NCBI GenBank assembly: GCA_002104945.1
Contig: MCFH01000131.1
Span: 1-32,001 of the forward strand
Source: Piromyces finnis
Taxonomy: Eukaryota; Neocallimastigomycota; Neocallimastigomycetes; Neocallimastigales; Neocallimastigaceae
Direction of reading: 5' to 3'
DNA: 32,001 bases
The notes under the pieces are model-generated. The model searched no databases and was not told the origin of the DNA. It saw only the letters and a program-made list of their open reading frames with translations. Position 1 is the stretch's first letter. Every line of letters begins with the position of its first letter. Shown here piece after piece: positions 29,847 through 32,001 of this stretch. The position numbers were made by a program, and so were the translations under genes.

Positions 29847-31853
29847 ACTAGAAAGAGAATACACATCTTTTATTTATTTATTTAATTAGTGATATTACAT
29901 AAATTAGGTGATAATACATATTGATATTGATATAATAAATAATAAATAAAATAATAAAATATATATAAATAAAATATAAATATAAAAAAATATAAATAAT
30001 TATTTAAGTTGCATAAAAGTTCAATGAACTCTGCAATTTGTACTGTGTGGGATTGGTCCCTACCTAATAAATTAAATGAAATAAAAAAAAGAAGTAACAT
30101 CAGGTATGATAGTGTGGTGTCCACTAAACTCTCCCATGAGTTCATAATGTTTTCATTCGAATTTGAGGAAATACAACATTGAACCCTGTGTACGGAACAT
30201 TGGAATGTTCCTTTGCCATATCGGTACGACGTCGGCGCTCTTGATTACGTTAGGTGTCTTACTAAACCTATCAAAAAGTAGCCTCATAGAGCTACTGATG
30301 ATAGGGATTGTTTTAGTAAGAAATGCCGCGAGACCCTCTACATATGGAACATGAGACCCCGATGAACTGTAAAGCTGTTCATTCAAATATCTTTGTTCCG
30401 CCTTATCGATTTGTAACTCATCATAAGCTAAAGTTCCACCAAGAAGGAACGTAAAAATATAGTTATAAATTGTTTTTCTTACTTCCGTTTCGGGGAGTAA
30501 GTATGTGATGAATTGATTCTTATATTTATTGTAAAAAAGGGTAAAAAGATCGTCAAGAAAGCTAAGTGAAGAAGCTCTGTATTCAGAGAATACAGAACAT
30601 TCTAATATCCAATGATAAAAGATTGTTCGTCATATCCGCAACATGGAAAGACACGAGGGCAGTCAGGAGTAACTCTATTACTGGCAATAGCAATTCGGGT
30701 AGTATTTTCATAACCGCATCGAATACGAATAATCCAGGTAATTCCTAATTTAAGTGAGGTATGTTGAGACCGATATGCATTAGGCGATCTGAATTAAGGA
30801 ATTTGTTGTTAGTATATCTGAGGGATTTACTTCCATTATTTAGGCTACTATTATTCCAATAATGTTCTCTAATATCTTTAGTACTTTTAATATTTATTTT
30901 CATGAGCTTCTTATGAGTGAACAAGATTCTTTGGCCCAAGAGTAATGAGACATGGGAGGAATAGATCGGACGAGATCTTTAATAATACAGTTTGATTTTC
31001 TCCATTTAACAAAGCATTTCACTTATTGCACAGCACAAATATCTGAAAGGGTAGGAATCTTCATATCTCTTGTAAGAGCATACAGACTAATAAATGAATT
31101 TCGTTCAAAAACAAAATCTTTGTTATTAAAACTTTTATTGTGAAAGCTATTGACACTCCAAAGAACAGCAGTATTGATAAGAGATTGGACTTTTCTAGTT
31201 CTATTTTTGTTGGAACCAAGTAAAGGAGCATAATAAGAAACTTTACTTAAAATATAAGAATGAATTACTATATTTTTTAAGCCAATAGGAACACAATTGT
31301 TGGTGAGGAAGTTCTTAAAAGAGAATAAAGATTTCTGAACTTTTTTGTACATATTAGACAGAATAGGAGTCAAAGAAAGATTTCGTCGAATGGGATTCCA
31401 AGATAAGTATAGCAAGAAACCTTTGGAATCGAGTACATACCGATGTAAAATGTTGGATCGACATAACTAGGGGATCTATTAAAGTTAATAGGTTTAACAA
31501 CAATAGTTGCACACTTATTTATTCCAAAAGACATTTCATTTAAATTAGCCCAATCAAGGACTAGATTGAGCATCTTTTGAAGGTTCTTCTTACTAGGAGC
31601 AATCAAAACAATATCATCAGCAAAAAGGCCACCACAACAACGTTTATTTCCTAAGCTAACTCCAAGCCTTTCACATTTATTTAAAATATCATTGATAAAG
31701 AGGTTAAAAAGTATAGGAGAAAGAGGACATCCTTGTCTTACACCACGGTTTATAGGGAATTCATTGGAAAGCATATCCAAAAAACGTGCACGAGCTTTAG
31801 AGTAGAGTAGAGATTATTGAGAAAATCAAAACATTTACCACGTATACCTAATT
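29836..31853 (-). pseudogene. 5'-truncated LINE: reverse transcriptase to 3' end
   Basis: From about 31853 the minus strand shows the second half of a LINE RT: LGIRGKCFDF, then RGVRQGCPLSP and FADDIVLIA (catalytic Asp pair near 31615). After frameshifts near 31797 and 31393 come the thumb region (to 31023), a broken Cys-rich C-terminus (DCPRVFPCCG near 30640) and a distal segment (LPETEVRKT, about 30490) reaching about 30170. A 3' untranslated tract of about 300 bp ends in the A run at 29846. Several frameshifts and stops make it inactive. Truncation in the middle of RT is typical of incomplete target-primed reverse transcription. Confidence 0.75.
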
Positions 31854-32001
31854 TGATATAATTTGATAATAATCTTAATTTTGAATTTTACTTCAAAAAG
31901 TGATTATTATATTATATCTTTTGTTATAACTATATAAGTTATATTGATTAAGATTTAAAATCGTTTTTATAAAAATTAATTTTTTTTTAAAAAAATTGTT
32001 T
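31854..32001. other. AT-rich flank of the LINE
   Basis: Plain AT-rich sequence with no coding signal. The LINE similarity stops at about 31853. Confidence 0.4.

Noticed and set aside
29882-30145. 87-codon minus-strand frame after the LINE
   Set aside because: Phe/Tyr/Leu-rich translation of low-complexity A+T in the LINE 3' untranslated region.
1-32001. Mitochondrial origin because of the very high A+T
   Set aside because: Nested LTR retrotransposons, chromodomain integrases and LINEs are nuclear features, and no mitochondrial gene is present.

Overview
The window looks like a eukaryotic nuclear chromosome segment. It is extremely AT-rich (about 20-25% G+C by eye) and made almost entirely of nested retrotransposons. 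Self-priming Ty3/gypsy elements with chromodomains, Ty1/copia elements, an APE-type LINE and Asn-rich coding stretches fit an AT-rich fungus best. A protist such as an amoeba cannot be excluded, and no host housekeeping gene is visible to settle it.

Layout. Bases 1-5675 hold a long LTR element on the minus strand (here 'Y'), split by a complete 3.9-kb copia-type element (626-4572) with near-identical 217-bp LTRs, a perfect ATTTG target duplication, a decayed pol and one well-kept 102-codon ORF. Bases 5676-6768 are AT-rich and carry a tRNA-like segment beside a perfect 21-bp hairpin. Bases 6769-8928 are the 3' part of a second copia (RT and RNase H, minus strand). It is cut by a Ty3/gypsy fragment ('gypsy2', 8929-11460) whose LTR is mirrored by an inverted, partial LTR at 11461-12230. 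A second gypsy element ('gypsy1', plus strand) runs from 12231 to 18825 with a gag-pol reading frame of about 1860 codons broken only by two in-frame stops.

Bases 19661-22974 are a solo gypsy1 LTR carrying two further insertions (Y internal region plus LTR, then solo LTR 'Z') at one ACCAT site. Bases 24492-26068 are a solo Y LTR (CTTAA duplication) that contains another solo LTR ('W'). After about 2.4 kb of AT-rich sequence, 28469-28951 is an ATG-less, repeat-containing plus-strand reading frame, probably an exon of a host gene. The window ends with two LINE pieces on the minus strand: an endonuclease half and a 5'-truncated RT half joined head to tail.

The main finding is in gypsy1. The 11 bases directly after its 5' LTR are the perfect reverse complement of an 11-base site inside the LTR, in the geometry of Tf1/sushi-type self-primed reverse transcription. 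Its Gag, like Tf1 Gag, shows no zinc knuckle. The LTR also opens with four consecutive hairpins. The in-frame stops in gypsy1 and gypsy2 look like point mutations, not an altered genetic code.
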